Shown: positions 33,000-46,066, counted from the stretch's first letter. The stretch: DNA of 64,000 bases from Cheiracanthium punctorium (GCA_038373885.1 JAWZYV010013550.1:186001-250000); one strand, 5' to 3'. The notes: generated by a model not told the origin, from the sequence alone. Translations and numbers: made by a program.

Positions 33000-33525
33000 T
33001 TGCATTATTCATTAATACTTCTATGACATAATCAAAAGTCCCGCTTTATGGGGAGTCTTCGAGCAATACATTCTTCGAGAGGCTTCTTTTCACTTCGGAG
33101 ACATTTATAAATAGGAGGCAGACAGACCGAAGAGTCAGCTTGTATCTATCTGCTACTGAGAATAGATGTCCGTTCTATTCACTGCATTAGCCTGAGAACT
33201 GTGCTATTGCAAGCTGTATTTAGCTTGTTTTTCATTGCTGAGTCTTGAAAAACTGTTTACGATAACCCTCGTAAGTTTCCACTGAATTTTTGCGTGTGGA
33301 AGTGTCTTATTTTCTGTGAGAATTACAGCATTTGTGAAAGCATTGGTACTGAGTGGACTGTTTAAACATGTTAGTGCCTGTGCATTTTGTACAGCTGATT
33401 GTTCGACGAAGTTCTAGAAGCAATAAAGTTCGTGTTCCATCCTGACTAGTGGATTCTTTACTAGAACTTTCGACACCAAATGGACTTTAGAACGACAAAC
33501 TCAGGAATAAGCGTATTCTGCAACA
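33000..33525 (+). repeat. Third Gypsy LTR piece with TATA and U5 (unit A only)
   Basis: It matches the promoter-to-end half of the LTR at about 18040-18617: CTTCTATGACATAATC, a TATAAATA box at about 33105 and the terminal TTCTGCAACA. The direct repeat at 32820 and 33411 (GTTCTAGAAGCAATAAAG) is spaced 591 bp, and unit B lacks exactly one such period. Confidence 0.7.
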
Positions 33526-33544
33526 TTAGGTAACAGCATTAGTA

Positions 33545-34383
33545 TTGCAACATCAATATATTCGACTCCTATATTTTAAGTTGAGTGACCACCTATCATG
33601 TCATCAAATTTCGTTTCAATTAGCGATGGACTCAAGACGATACTACCGGGTGCGAGACTTGGTCTCGCCACGGGTCAGCGCGAGACGATACCTCGGGTCA
33701 GCTCTCACGCTAAAACAGATAAATATGGTTATAGTAAGTACCTCGGGTATATAAGACATTGCTTACAAGTCGTCACTCCAAGGAAACGGGAATTTCACAA
33801 TTATCTTTCAAAAGGGCATTTTTAATTATCCTTATATTAAGAAATGCATTTTGCAAATTAGTCTAATTTTTTTTTTGAAGTATTTAATTGAATTATTGAA
33901 ATTTTTTTCCATGAGTACTGTGTCGAGTGTACGTAACATGCATTTATTAAGGAAGTTAATATTAAACTATTCAACAAACAAGTTAAATTACAAATTGAAA
34001 GTCATTGACTGGAGTCGAATAGTTACTTGATTTTGCCTGTAGAATAAAGTTTAAGCAGAGTTGAAGTTCATTTCATTTAAATGCACAGTAGAAGTTCTTG
34101 TGTTTGAATATGTGTTTTTAGACAAAAAAGACAAAGTAGGTACCTTTGCTGTGGTTTATTGGAACAAAGATGACGATGGTAGACTTACACAGGGCACATG
34201 ATTATGTAGACGCAACACATTAAACAGCATTCATTTAGTAGCACAAAAAAAACAAGCTTTTAGAAAACAAGTCGCCACCGGCGATCTTTTCAGATTCAAA
34301 AACACATCACGCTGAATCATCTGGATATATCACCACGGATCGCACGGATTCCCGATCCAGTTCTATTGAATCACATCAGTCGA
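33545..34383. other. Non-coding, shared by A and B
   Basis: It starts with one unit of the satellite found at 55.3-58.2 kb (AAGTTGAGTGACCACCTATC at about 33580), followed by a small GC-rich inverted block (GCGAGAC/GTCTCGC). No coding sequence. Confidence 0.5.
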
Positions 34384-37300
34384 GCCCAACGAGGTATAAT
34401 AGGGTAGAGAGCGTACCGGCAACCCCAACCGGTTCCCATGTTAGTGTCACGTGATTTCTGCTGGAATTCCGCAACTCTGGAAATAGCTCCCATTCATTTG
34501 TATGGACTAAAGATTATCGCCCAGTTTCGTTTTAATAATTTTTAAGGAAAAATGGTTATGCGGTGCTGCGCATACGGATGCAAATAAAGTTTTGTCAAAG
34601 GAGGACCTGTAACCTTTCACAGTTAAATTAAAATTGCAAAATTTATTACTTTATTTTTAGTATTTTTGTCATTTTAATACCTCTATTGAATTGGTTGGAA
34701 AGTTTCAGTCATATTTTATAGGACTATCACCGCTGTGAGTGAGTTTTAAAGCATGTATTATTAGCACCAAAGTTTATTTAATACTGCGACACTATTTATT
34801 TTAATTACCCTTTTACAATAATTGATTTTTATATTCTTTTTTCGTTTGCTCCGTTGAAATTCAAAGCGGCGCCAGTTGGCTATAATCGTTTATTGCCAAG
34901 TCCTACGGATTTCGGTTTCGTAAACAAGTACTGCTTGTAATAAAACAAACAAACATTGGTATTGTTATTTTTAAAAAGATATTGAGAAAAGACTGTGCGA
35001 TAAAATTTATTTTCAAAACTTGGTTAAATCTTAAAGTTCTTCAATATCTTTCTGAGTAAAGGAAGTGAAAATCTTGATTAATGCAATTTAAAACAAACAT
35101 TTAAAGTGAAAATTATTTTAAAATTCAGATTACTTTTATAAAAGCAGTACTTGACCATTATTTTCTACAAAATCAATTAAAAGAATTTGGTCTATAATTA
35201 ACGGCTTTTAAAAGTACAGTGCAAATCATTTTACAGATTATCTTTCTCTACTTATTATAAAAGAAGGTGTCTGTGTGTGTGTGTGTCTGTCGGCAGCGTT
35301 ACGGACAAACGGCTACACCTAGAAACACCAAATTTGGTACTCGGGAAGATGTAAATATGTAGTTGTGCACCTCGAAGCGATTTTTTCAAAATTCGACCTA
35401 GATTTTTTTTTATTTTATGTTTTATGCGATTTTTGGCATTTTTTCTCACCTAATTCATAATGACGGCGGAAATTACGCTCGCAGCAAAACGGCATTTGTA
35501 TCATCGGATAGAGGAGAAAATTTTCTTTTAAAAACAGTTTGTTCTGAATACGTAACATGATTTACCGATTTTTAGGAATTTTTTTACTAAACATCTGCTT
35601 CGCGATTTTTTTTCGTAAAATAATTTTAAAACTGTCGCATCTTGAATTCTATCCGTCATAACTTTTAGATATTTTGACAAATCGTGAAACATTCTTTTCT
35701 CCCTCTTTTAAAATAAAAACGAAAAAATTATGTAAATTAGATGATTTTTTACGAATTTTAATGCAGCCTAATGTTTGGAATTTAATAGCATCAACGTGAT
35801 CTTACGCCATTCATTACATTGCGATCACGGCACGAGAATTTATGTTCGGTTGTTGCCACAGAAAGGATTAGAAAAAAGGGTTTTTTCAACCAGTCGAGTT
35901 TTTAAATGGGATATCAGAATTTCAATTCGCAAGTGAGGATCTATGACGTCAAATGCTTTAAGATACGTAAAAATTACGCCATAATTTTAACTCATTTATT
36001 CCAGCTCTATTTTCAACACAGGGAGACGATATTTTGATTAAAATTTACTGTAGAAATAAACTAAGAAATTCACGATTATTATTATTAGAAGTGGTATTTT
36101 AATCCGGTGCTTATTTAAAAATTGAAATGTTTTCACGGCGCTGAAAGTTCATTTTAAAAGTTAAAAAGTTCGTTTCAAAGCGCGATATATTAAAATTTTT
36201 CTATTTACTATTTTTATTTTTGGCATTTAATTTAGCGCAGGCGTTGCCTAACATACGCATGCAGGTTGCGTGTATAGTTTTATATTAACGTTGAATTACG
36301 TTCCTCCATAAAGGTCCACGCAACGTTTTAATGATACCGTTTGAAAACAATTATGCGAAATATCGAAATTAACTCCCTCAATCTACCGGGGTATCCTTTA
36401 CGGCAAACAGTGACGTCATAAATTAAAAAAATGCATGAAATTTGTAAACTCTGCAACTCTAACGCCCTGTCACAATTAAAATGGGAATAAGTAGCTCCTC
36501 GAGATTACACAGTTTGATGTTTTTCAGGAGACAGGACTATGGAGGATATAAAAGATATCGCTATATTAGATACATAGATATTTAAAATGGCACCCCTTGG
36601 ATATTTTCTCCCCACAGTAAGATGAAATGGTTTGCGGCGCTAAATACGCCAATCTTATAAAACTATGTATAAATTAAATATATATGGAGAGTTTCCTTAA
36701 TGGCAGCCATTATGTGAAATGATTATTATTTATGCTAATGCGTAAATTGCAAAGAATCGCCACAGAATCAAAAGATCCCATTGAGGCCAAATAATCTAAG
36801 CTGTTTCTTTTAAGGGAGCCTTGAAGAGGAAGAAGCGAGTATAGATAGTATTAATGTACGTAATAGGTAGTATTATTAGATTTGTAAAGATAATATCAAT
36901 AAATCGCAATGTACCACGTTAATAAATATTTCATGAATTTAACAGTTTTTATCCTTTTTCAACGGTTGTCTTACAACCAACTAAATGAAAAGTAATTCTA
37001 ATTTGCGTTAATATATCCCGCAGTAATTTCAACAGAGGAGATTACTTGAACTTTTTAAAAAATGAAATTCTGTTTTGTCACATGCAGATATGGTTTTAGT
37101 AGTAAAATATTCCCTTCTTCCCGTATGAAGAGCGGGTGCGCAGCTATTTTAAAAACATCTCTTGAAAATAGTATAAATGAATTCAGAAGACCTCAAAACG
37201 TGTCAATACACCAAAATCTCGAAGTCGAATTTTTTCATGATTACAATACTTTCCTTATATGGTACATATTCGGAAAGAAATAAATGGTGCTCCATTTCAT

Positions 37301-37885
37301 GTAGTGTCTTAGGTATTTAATGCTACAACTTGAGCCTAAAAAACAGTATTATGTAGAAATAAGACATTTTGAAAGCCAGGAGTTCCCTGCAAACCATTAA
37401 GCTTTCCACTTTTTTGATAGTGAATGACAGTGACGTAGTTTTTTGAGTCATTATACTGCAATGATCAGGTTAGTACTCATGACACAAACTTTACATTAAG
37501 AGTCAAATAATTTTGCTCTTTTTTTTTTTTTTAATTCCACATCACGAATAATTTCGAATTACACATGTAAGGAAAATTTTCGTTTCCTACCGTGCGAAGA
37601 ACGGGCACGCAGCTAGTTAAACTATAAATAAAATATCCAGAAAATAAACATTAAATTCAAACTAAAAATGAAAGATTTTCCAGTCTTAATTCGTCGGTAC
37701 GTTATATGCCAGAAGATGACTAGGTTAAAAAAAAAATCTCGCGCATACCGAAAGCGCGCCAAACTAGCGATGAGTGGCCTAACGTATTACCCCAAACGGC
37801 CGAAGTCACGTGGTATATGCTGGCTCCTGACTAGCAGACGAAATCCTACTGAATGCGCCGTCTACCCTAGTATAAGTAGTCAATG
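34384..37885. mobile_element. 3.5-kb insertion with TIRs and 5-bp target duplication, unit A only
   Basis: GTCGA flanks it at 34379-34383 and 37886-37890; unit B has a single GTCGA at 53647-53651 with both flanks joined. The ends carry inverted copies at equal distance from the borders (TATAATAGGGTAGA and the complement of TATACTAGGGTAGA), plus CACGTGA-type motifs further in. No transposase is recognised. A Helitron occupies most of the interior. Confidence 0.7.
35241..37616 (+). mobile_element. Non-autonomous Helitron
   Basis: The 3' end has a short hairpin (CGTGC at 37591-37595, GCACG at 37605-37609) followed by CAGCTAG, then T, as Helitrons require. The 5' end is TC after an A at 35240, followed by a GTGTCTGTGTG run. 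No Rep/helicase gene is present. The last 1 kb resembles 38900-39928. Confidence 0.65.
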
Positions 37886-38547
37886 GTCGAACCATGCGGT
37901 TCATGTCTAAATCTTTAATTACACACACATCACAGCAGTAGTGGCTGAGCTTTCAGAGAGACAGACAGATGAAAAGTAACTTTGTGATGCCTTTTTATAT
38001 CTGCCAGTTAGTGCGGGACTACGATAGATATTTGCATAGGAAAAAAAGAGTTCTTATTTTTTTTTAAATGCAAATTAGAAACAGCGCCATCTATCGGCGA
38101 GAAATGTAAACTTTTTATTACGGCGTTAAAGATATGACGATGTTTACACCGCCATTTTTAAATGTTAGCGAACTTACGTTTTCACTTAGAAAACTTTCAA
38201 AGGAGTTTACAAAAGTTTTGTTTTTCCACTTTAGCAAATTTAGAGGTAAAATGTCATGAAAATAAAAGGTAAGTAAAGAAATAGCGTTTTTTTTCTAACA
38301 GTTAACCCTGCAGCTTGAGCATTCGCAAAGACCTGTGTTTAACAATTGGTGTCATGCTGAATTTTCTGGATCCTTTTTTCAATAACATTACAAAACACAC
38401 TCATAATTTTAACATGCAGACCCAAAAGTTGGTTCCCAAGCCGGGCCGAACAGGACCACTGAAACGGCCCGGCCCATTCGATCAGACCGACCCCCCATCT
38501 TCCTTCGTGTACGACCAGAACCGAACAAAATAATGCAGTTTTCAATA

Positions 38548-38880
38548 TGAAACAAATCGAATTAAATTCGATTAAATATGAAACAAATCGAATTTTAACA
38601 TATTTGCGCATTAAAAATAATCGAAGTTTTTTCAGTCAATTCTGCATATTTTTCATTTTATTTCCCTTGCGTGTGACGTCATTTTCACGTCATTGTCTTC
38701 TGTTTTCCTGTCAGATTATCCGGAGAAGCACATTACACGCTAACGCATGTGCTGCTTCGGCGGACATAAGGAAGCAATGGTCCGCCGAGTTGTCGTAGAA
38801 TCGTTGTCGGGTGCGTATTTGCCTAACCCCTCTGTATGTCTTAATTGAAGCAATGAAACTTTGTAGGCTTTTTTTTTTTT
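38548..38880. other. Spacer between unit A and Helitron 3' piece
   Basis: It starts with two direct repeats of ATGAAACAAATCGAATT and has no recognisable gene. It does not resemble either flank of the duplication. Confidence 0.45.
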
Positions 38881-38884
38881 TTTA

Positions 38885-39928
38885 AACTAGTAAAAGGCAG
38901 ATTAATGTTGTTAACGTGGAAGAAGCGATATGGAAAACTATTTAATTGGTAGCCGTAATGCGAAATGATAACCGATTATTCACATGCGCAAAGCAACAAA
39001 ATTTCGAAAGTATGAAAAGTCAAGAATATGAAATGAAAATCCAAAATAAATCACCTGAGATTATAGGATAGCATCGCGTACGAGAATGATATTGCAATTA
39101 TGTACATAACAAAGGCGCTTGCAAGGAATACAAAATATAATATGAAATTAATTGCTCTTTCTTCCCATGGCGTTTGTGGAATCTTTCCGAATAACGGGAT
39201 ACAATGTGCTTAGAATATTTAATATAAACTACTTATATGTTAAAGTTCTATTTATTTTTTCATATATATTCCAGTTACAAGACCTAGAGCTCTAGAAACG
39301 ATTTCAGATTTTGTTTAATATTGAATTTGACACTATGCAATTAATCTATGTTAAAAATAATATATGAAATTAGTTATTTATTTAGTGTGAATTGGCAGTG
39401 AGATCAACGTTAGTTTTATGTAACAAGTGTGCTACAGTATTAAGAGTTCAGTAAGGGTAATAAGCTTTTCCGCTTAAGTTACGTCACAATTTTTTCATCT
39501 GCAACATAAGCAAGCAGCAAGTCATCTGTAACATAACTGTGCTAATGCATTGTCCACGCTTTACGAAATGCAAGATAAGATAAAATAGTATTCAATATCA
39601 TGTAATGTTATTCATATGGTATGTATGAATGCTATAAATTAAACCTAAAAAAGAGAATTATATGATGTAGAAATAAGGCATTTTTCGAAAGAGAAAAGTT
39701 TCGTCTGCATACCGTAAAGTTCTTACTTTTCTGATCGCCAGTGACAATGACGTAGTTTTTGTGTCGTCATGTTGCAATCGTCTCAAATTTCCACTCATGG
39801 AGTCAGCTGTTCGTCTGAATTCCAGCAATTTTTCACTATTAGAGATTTCTGTCACTGGGTTTAATTCGAATTATATGTGTAAGGAAAATATTCGTCTCCT
39901 ACCGTGCGGAGAACGGGTAAGCAGCTAG
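38885..39928 (+). mobile_element. Helitron 3' part, ending at the border of unit B
   Basis: It aligns with about 36660-37616, for example TGTAGAAATAAG-CATTTT and AGTGACAATGACGTAGTTTTT. The terminus is CCGTGCGGAGAACGGGTAAG then CAGCTAG, so its hairpin is weaker than in the first copy. The final CTAG is 39925-39928, and the next base (T) is the first base of unit B. Confidence 0.65.
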
Positions 39929-40827
39929 TAAAACTATTAAAAGTTGAATGCTACGAATATTAGGAAATATCTTAAATTGAATATTAAAATGAAAATACCT
40001 TTCTCATACAAAATTATTCAGTATGATCTATTTTCATATCATATTATCTAACTAGTCAAGATTAAAAAATACCATTTGTTGTAAATATATATTTTTATCT
40101 CAAATTATTAAAAGATTGCTATTCGAGGATAAATTCACCAGAAATTTTAAAGTTTTATTTTGTGAAAATAAAACTTTTAAATGCAGGCCTAATGATGACG
40201 TCAAATCTTGATGACGAAAGGGTTGTAAGGCTTTCTATATCTAGGAGTTGTTGGTGCTTACCACGAAGGTAAATTTATAACAGGGGACACTTCTCTTAGA
40301 AAGTTGAATAACGCCGTTGTTGCAAACAGATGCGCTACGCACACTGGGTAACTGCGCATCTCGGATTGTTTATATTTCCATCCAGGCGAAGTAAATGGAG
40401 ATCGTTGAATTAGCAGAACTTCAAAAAATTAAATGCTAAGGCTACTATTTATAACTACTTCTTTTACAGGGACACTCAAAAGAATTCTAATATATTATGC
40501 TTTTTCACTGAAAGCTACACCATTCCTGAGAAACATAGGCTAAAATTCATGCATGTAGCATAATTTACAGGAGCACTCAAAATAATTCAAATAATAAAAA
40601 AAAAAAATGTACATGTTTTATAAATAAAATATTTTTATTATACAGCATTTTATATTATTTCTGTTTTTAAATATAATTTTCTTTGTAGACTACTGAAAAA
40701 AGTAGGAAGTTGCTAATATTAAGCTGAACTGTTACTAGGCAGTGGAATAGGAAAAGTTATTTTACAGTGGAAGCGTCATCGCCTTATCAAAAGTAGATGG
40801 GACTGCTGAAATGAAATATTTGCATAA

Positions 40828-41765
40828 TGTTACGAATTTTTCGGGGCAACCCGCTGCTCTGGGGCTTAAAATGGTTTAAAATTCGTATTCTACGCTTCAA
40901 ATAGATAAGTTTTGCTTTTTGTTGCATCAAAATCGGTCAATTAGAACCGGAGATATGGAGGTTTCGGTTTTCCATTGTTTTTCAATGGAGGTTCAAGAAA
41001 ACTCAAGAAATATTGGTCCTAGGGTTTAGATCTCTTCACTTTTGGGGACTTATTTTTAGCGCCAAATTTGGCGATATTTCGCCAAAAGTCGCCAAGCTTG
41101 GCGACATTTTGGTCATTTGGCGCGATTTTCCCTATGGGTAAGCTGCTTTTGCTGCATTAAAAACACCTAATAACCTAACATTTATCTTCTATGACGTAAT
41201 CAATATTCTCGCTTTATCTAGAATCTTCGTGAAATAGGCTTTTCTGGAGGCTTCTTTTACCTCCTGCGTCGGATATAAATAGAAGTGCCTTTAAAGCCCC
41301 AGTTCAGTGCGAGTTGAAAGTTCAGTGTGTGAGAGAGCGCCCGTATTGTGAAAGTTCTCTGAGCGAGTACGCTTGCTTTGTGACTTGATAGTGCTATAGA
41401 AGCTGTGTTTTGGCTTGCTTTTTGAAGCTTTGAACTTAAGTGCTGTGTGTAAATTCTTCACTGCTGAGTCTTGAGGGACTGTTAGTGTTATCCCTCGAAT
41501 ATTTCCACTGAAGTTTTACCTGTGGATGTGTTTTATTTTATGTGAGAATTACAGCATTTGTGAAAGCTTCTGATCTTAGCGTATTGTTAAAAGCACGTTA
41601 CTGTTAGATTGTGCTTGTGAATTGTGTACAGCTGATTGTTCTACGAAGTTCTAGAAGCAATAAAGTTTGTGTTCCGTCCTGACAAGTGACTTTTTCCTAG
41701 AACTTTTTACACCAACTGGACTTTAGAACGACGAACCGTAGGAGTAGCAGAGTAGTTCTGCAACA
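40828..41765 (+). repeat. Ty3/Gypsy 5' LTR (unit B)
   Basis: TGTTACG to TGCAACA, with TATA box and U5 as in unit A. A primer-binding sequence follows at 41768-41785. Small differences from A include extra bases near 40868. Confidence 0.85.
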
Positions 41766-41814
41766 TTTGGTGTCAGAAGTGGGATTCTAAAGAAAGGCTT
41801 AAATTCTCCAGTGC

Positions 41815-43774
41815 ATGGTGTGGACAAGAAAAATGGAAGACCTTAAAAAACTGATAGAAGAGATGAAAAGTGATATAATGAAGGAGATGAAAGCTGGACA
41901 AGCTGATTTAGAAAAGAAAATTGAAGCCGGACAAGATGAGATAAAAGCTGCACAAGGCGAGATGAAATCCGGATTGGACGAGTTAAAGACAGCACACAAT
42001 GAAGTGAAAACCGGATTGGAGGAGTTAAGAGCCGCACACGACGATGTGAAGACCGGACTGGAAGAATTAAGAGCCACACACGACGAGATGAAATCCGGAC
42101 TGGAGCAGAAAATTGAAGCCGGGCTGGAAGAAATGAAATCCGGACTGGAGGAAAAAATACAGACAAATCAAGAAAATATGGAGAAGAGAATGTCGATACT
42201 AGAAGAAAGCCAAGCGAGAAACGTGAAAGAGTTGCGTGAAGAATTTGAGAATAAAATTGAGGAAAAACTGGACTCTCTAGTGAAGATGGGAAAATTACCT
42301 GAAAACACCAAGTTGTCGTCACGCCGCCCAACAGTGAAACTAACGACCTATGACGGAAAGACTCCCTGGGAAGCTTACAAGACCTAATTCTTGATCGTCG
42401 CCAAAGCCAATGGTTGGAGCGAGTCCGAGAAAGCGGACCAACTGGCCGCTTCTCTTAGCGGAGACGCAATTAATATACTACAAACCATCGGGGCGACAAA
42501 GATAGGAGATTTTGTACGCACTTGCAAGTGCCTTGGAGATGAAATTCGGAGAGAAGTGCCAGAAAGAATATAGTAGAATACAACTTAAGTCAAGGATGCA
42601 AAGACCTGGCGAGACCCTCCAAGAGCTGGCTTCCGACATAGATAGGCTGTGTCATCTAGCCTATGGCAGTTATCCTGATAACGCTCAAGAAGAACTTGCA
42701 GTAGAACATTTTATTGAAGGCCTCCTGGACTCTGAAATTCAGAAAGCATTGATCATGGCGGATTATAAAGATCTCAGGTTCGCTCTCGTATTCGCCATGA
42801 AGCTAGAGGCAGCTCAGCTGGCCGTAAGAAAAGAGCGGCATAATATTAGAGCTGTGTCATTCCAGGAGCCTACGGATGGAGAAATGGAGAGAATAGAGAA
42901 TAAATTAAAGTCCCTGGAAAATCTGGTGGAACGACAAGAACAGTCAGAGCCAAGAAAAGTGAAATGTTGGAGCTGCAACAGCGAGGGGCATTTACGAAAA
43001 TACTGTGACGCACAAAAGAACTCTCGTCGCAGTTATCAATGCACCAGAGACGCCCATGAAGAAAGACAGAAAAGAGACGACCTTCAGGAACAGAGGCTGA
43101 GGGATATTCAAAAGCCTCGTTTGAAAGTCTTACAGATTTCATCAGTGAATGGCGGCAGTGATGAACTATTTGTACTCGGATACGTTAATGGTTCTCCATG
43201 CCACATGGTGATTGATACTGGAGCGAATGTAACCATCATAAGGACACATCTGGCCAAGAAACTAAATTTGAAGTTTATCTGGACTCCGCCCTCGCTCACC
43301 CTCCAGACTGTGACAGGTGAGAAGATCGAAGTGGGCGGAAAAGCAAGAGGGGAAATCACTTTTGGAAATGCCAGATATGACCATGTGGTATATGTCGCCA
43401 ATATTACGGACTCTTTTATTCTCGGACTGGACTTTTTAAAATCACACAAATTTAATTTGGACTTTAAGTATAATGAGCTTCGTTCAGATTCAGAAGAAAT
43501 AGCTGCGTTCGACATTAGAAATGAAACTCTTTTGCCTGTTCAGCAAATAATAGCCCAGCATGATATCACTCTACCTCCCAGAACTGATTCAATAATTTCT
43601 GGAACAGTAAAAGAAAGCAATAAATTCCGTTTTGGATTAATCGAACACCCAAACAATAGTGATTCCGTCAGAGGAGTACTTGTGGGAGCAACACTTGTGG
43701 ACTTGTCGAGAACAGAAATTCCAGTTAGAGTAGCAAATGTGACGGACAAGTCGAAGGTGATAAAGAAAAAATGA
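41815..43774 (+). pseudogene. Gypsy gag-protease (unit B), uninterrupted by insertion but frameshifted
   Basis: It holds the coiled-coil gag N-terminus with 14-residue repeats (41815-42340), gag body, CCHC knuckle and DTGA protease as in unit A. Relative to A there is a stop (TAA at about 42385), a one-base gain near 42512 and a one-base gain near 43768. The coiled-coil part is continuous with the gag body here, showing the ancestral arrangement before the Transib-like insertion in A. Confidence 0.87.
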
Positions 43775-43775
43775 A

Positions 43776-44583
43776 GTGTTGGCGACGTGCACTCCTGTTA
43801 CCTGCATTAATAAGAACATCAGCCAAACGACAGCTAAATCTTCCGAGTGCTTGACGAAGGAATTATTAGAAGACGTGGAGTTAACGGCAGAACAGAGAAG
43901 CGCTGCGGAGAAAGTAATAGCTGAATTTGAAGACCTCTTCTGTCGTACTTCGGGTGACTTTGGCCGTACAAGCTTAACGCAACACAGGATAGATACAGGC
44001 AGCCATTCTCCCATCAAGCAACATCCTAGGCGGCTGCCGTTTGCTAAGCAAGAAGAGGTGAGCAGACTTTTAGAGGAGAGGCAGCGTGATGACGTCATCG
44101 AGCCATCAACTAGTCCTTGGGCCTCACCGATTGTTTGGTCCGAAAGAAAGATGGTTCCACCCGGTTCTGCGTTGACTATAGACGTCTGAATGACATAACC
44201 AAGAGAGACGAGACAGCTACCCTATTCCCAGGATAGACGACACTTTGGACACTTCATCGGAAAATGAATGGTTCTCCACTCTGGATCTCAAGAGTGGCTA
44301 CTGGCAAGTAGAAATTCATCCCGATGATCGTGAAAAGACTGCGTTCACCACGGGACAAGGATTGTGGCAGCTCAAAGTTATGCCTTTTGGACTCTGCAAT
44401 GCACCGGCTACGTTCGAACGCCTAATGGAGTCAGTGTTGAGAGGACTTTCCTACAAAGCATGTCTCGTTTATTTGGACGATATCATCATCGTCGGAAAGA
44501 TTTTCGAAGAACATCTCGAGAACATCCGAAAGGTGCAGCAGAAATTACAGGAGGCGAACCTGAAACTCAGTCCATCTAAGTAA
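43776..44583 (+). pseudogene. Gypsy RT (unit B), frameshifted
   Basis: RT with the YLDD catalytic box at 44470-44481. A base loss near 44135 and a five-base gain near 44208 disrupt the N-part. The 11 bp missing in A are present here (around 44517). A stop occurs at about 44580. Confidence 0.85.
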
Positions 44584-45440
44584 ACCTTGTTTCGTCGGGT
44601 AATACGTTGTCTCGGGCACATAATATCCGCCCACGAGTCCGAACCGATCCCGAAAAGAAGTCCGCAGTCTAAAACTGGAGTCGTCCTGAGAATATCCATG
44701 ACTTAAGAAGTTTTCTCGGTCTGTGTACTTACTATCGAAAATTCGTGAAGGGTTTTTCTCAAATTGCAAGACCACTTCACAAATTGACCGAGACTGGCCA
44801 AAAATTTCTATGGACTGCAGAATGTGAAGATGCGTTCAACGAACTCAAGACGGCCCTAACATCTTCGCCGATCCTGTCGTATCCTCACCATGACAAGCCA
44901 TTTATCCTGGACACAGACGCAAGTAAGGAGAGTGTTGGAGCAGTTTTGTCCCAGGAGATAGATGGCCAAGAACACGTCATTGCTTACTGGAGCAAGTGCC
45001 TTTCAAAGGCAGAACGTAACTATTGTGTTACGAGAAAGGAACTTCATGCTATCATTAAGGCCATGGAGCACTTCCATCAATACCTGTACGGCCGAAAGTT
45101 CCTGCTCCGAACGGACCATGCCTCTTTAACCTGGCTTCTAAATTTCAAGAATCCAGAGGGCCAAATAGCCAGGTGGATACAGAAATTACAAGAATATGAC
45201 ATCGAGATACGTCATCGGAAAGGAGCATCTCATGGAAATGCAGATGCTTTGTCGAGAAGGCCCTGCATAGTGTTGTCGCTATTTCTCCAGGGCAGAGAAA
45301 AATTACCATCTGCTACACTACCTGACTCTCATTCATTAAATGGCCACGACGTGATGACACAATCACAGTCACTACAGACAGGATATTTTTGGGTCCAAAT
45401 GAAGTTGCATCTGTTACTCCATTTACGATTGCTAATATAA
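44584..45440 (+). pseudogene. Gypsy RT connection and RNase H (unit B)
   Basis: It carries the same TAA (44670-44672) as unit A, then an open RNase H stretch from 44745 to the DALSRRPC region, after which a two-base difference from A changes the frame. No integrase follows. Confidence 0.85.
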
Positions 45441-45722
45441 AAAGTATCAAAGCAGCTCACACTAAGCAATACAAGACTCTATAATAAAACTAAGTAAATA
45501 ACCTGAAAATTTGACCTTGAGAATTTTGTTGTAAAATAGTATACAAGTCAGAAATATATGATGTAGAATTTCGACAATTTCTTTTATTCGCAATATTTAC
45601 TTCTTGTTTATTTTAAATGAACTATAACACATGGTATAAGTAAAGTTAATTAATTTAGATAGGTTTTTTTTCGCATTTGGCGAATGGAGACAGTTACGAT
45701 AGTGTTTACGAATTATTTTGAG

Positions 45723-45884
45723 CAGGGGCAAAGCCAGAAATTTTTCCAGGGGGGGGGGGGCTGTTACAACTACTGCAACTCACATACATACATACATGTG
45801 TGTGATAAGGGAGGAAAGAATATACATTTTGTATGGCAAAAAATTCCTCAAGGGGGGTTATGACCCCCCTAGGCTACGCAGCTG
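45723..45884. mobile_element. hAT MITE (unit B copy)
   Basis: Flanked by ATTTTGAG at 45715-45722 and 45885-45892. Orthologous to 26655-26828, with end CAGGGGCAAAGCCAG. Confidence 0.8.
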
Positions 45885-46066
45885 ATTTTGAGTGTTCCTG
45901 TAAATTATGTTGCATGCATGAACTTTAGAATATATTACTCAGGAATAGTGTAGCTTTCAGTGAAAAGATCTTTAGCCTCAGTTCAGTAGTTAGAGAGATG
46001 TCCATGTAGCGTAATGTATTAGAAATTCTTTTGAGCGTCTCTGTAAAAGAGCTAGTTATGCTGCAT

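Larger units (their letters stand above)
16787..38547 (+). repeat. Segmental duplication, unit A
   Basis: It matches 39929-54305 in the same direction with only a few mismatches per hundred bases by eye. Content in order is MITE half, Gypsy element, small repeats, C2H2 gene, LTR debris and a GC-rich end block. It is longer than unit B because of insertions at 19179-21281, 23196-25161 and 34384-37885 and an extra 591-bp LTR repeat. Subtracting these and adding back the B-only events closes the length difference to about 10 bp. Confidence 0.93.

Noticed and set aside
17684..33525. Zinc-finger gene as antisense cargo of one giant Gypsy element (5' LTR at 17.7 kb, LTRs at 32-33 kb)
   Set aside because: The LTRs are far too diverged to be a pair from one insertion, and the 5.1-kb paralogue has LTR-like DNA without a Gypsy body. 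Proximity looks historical, not one element.
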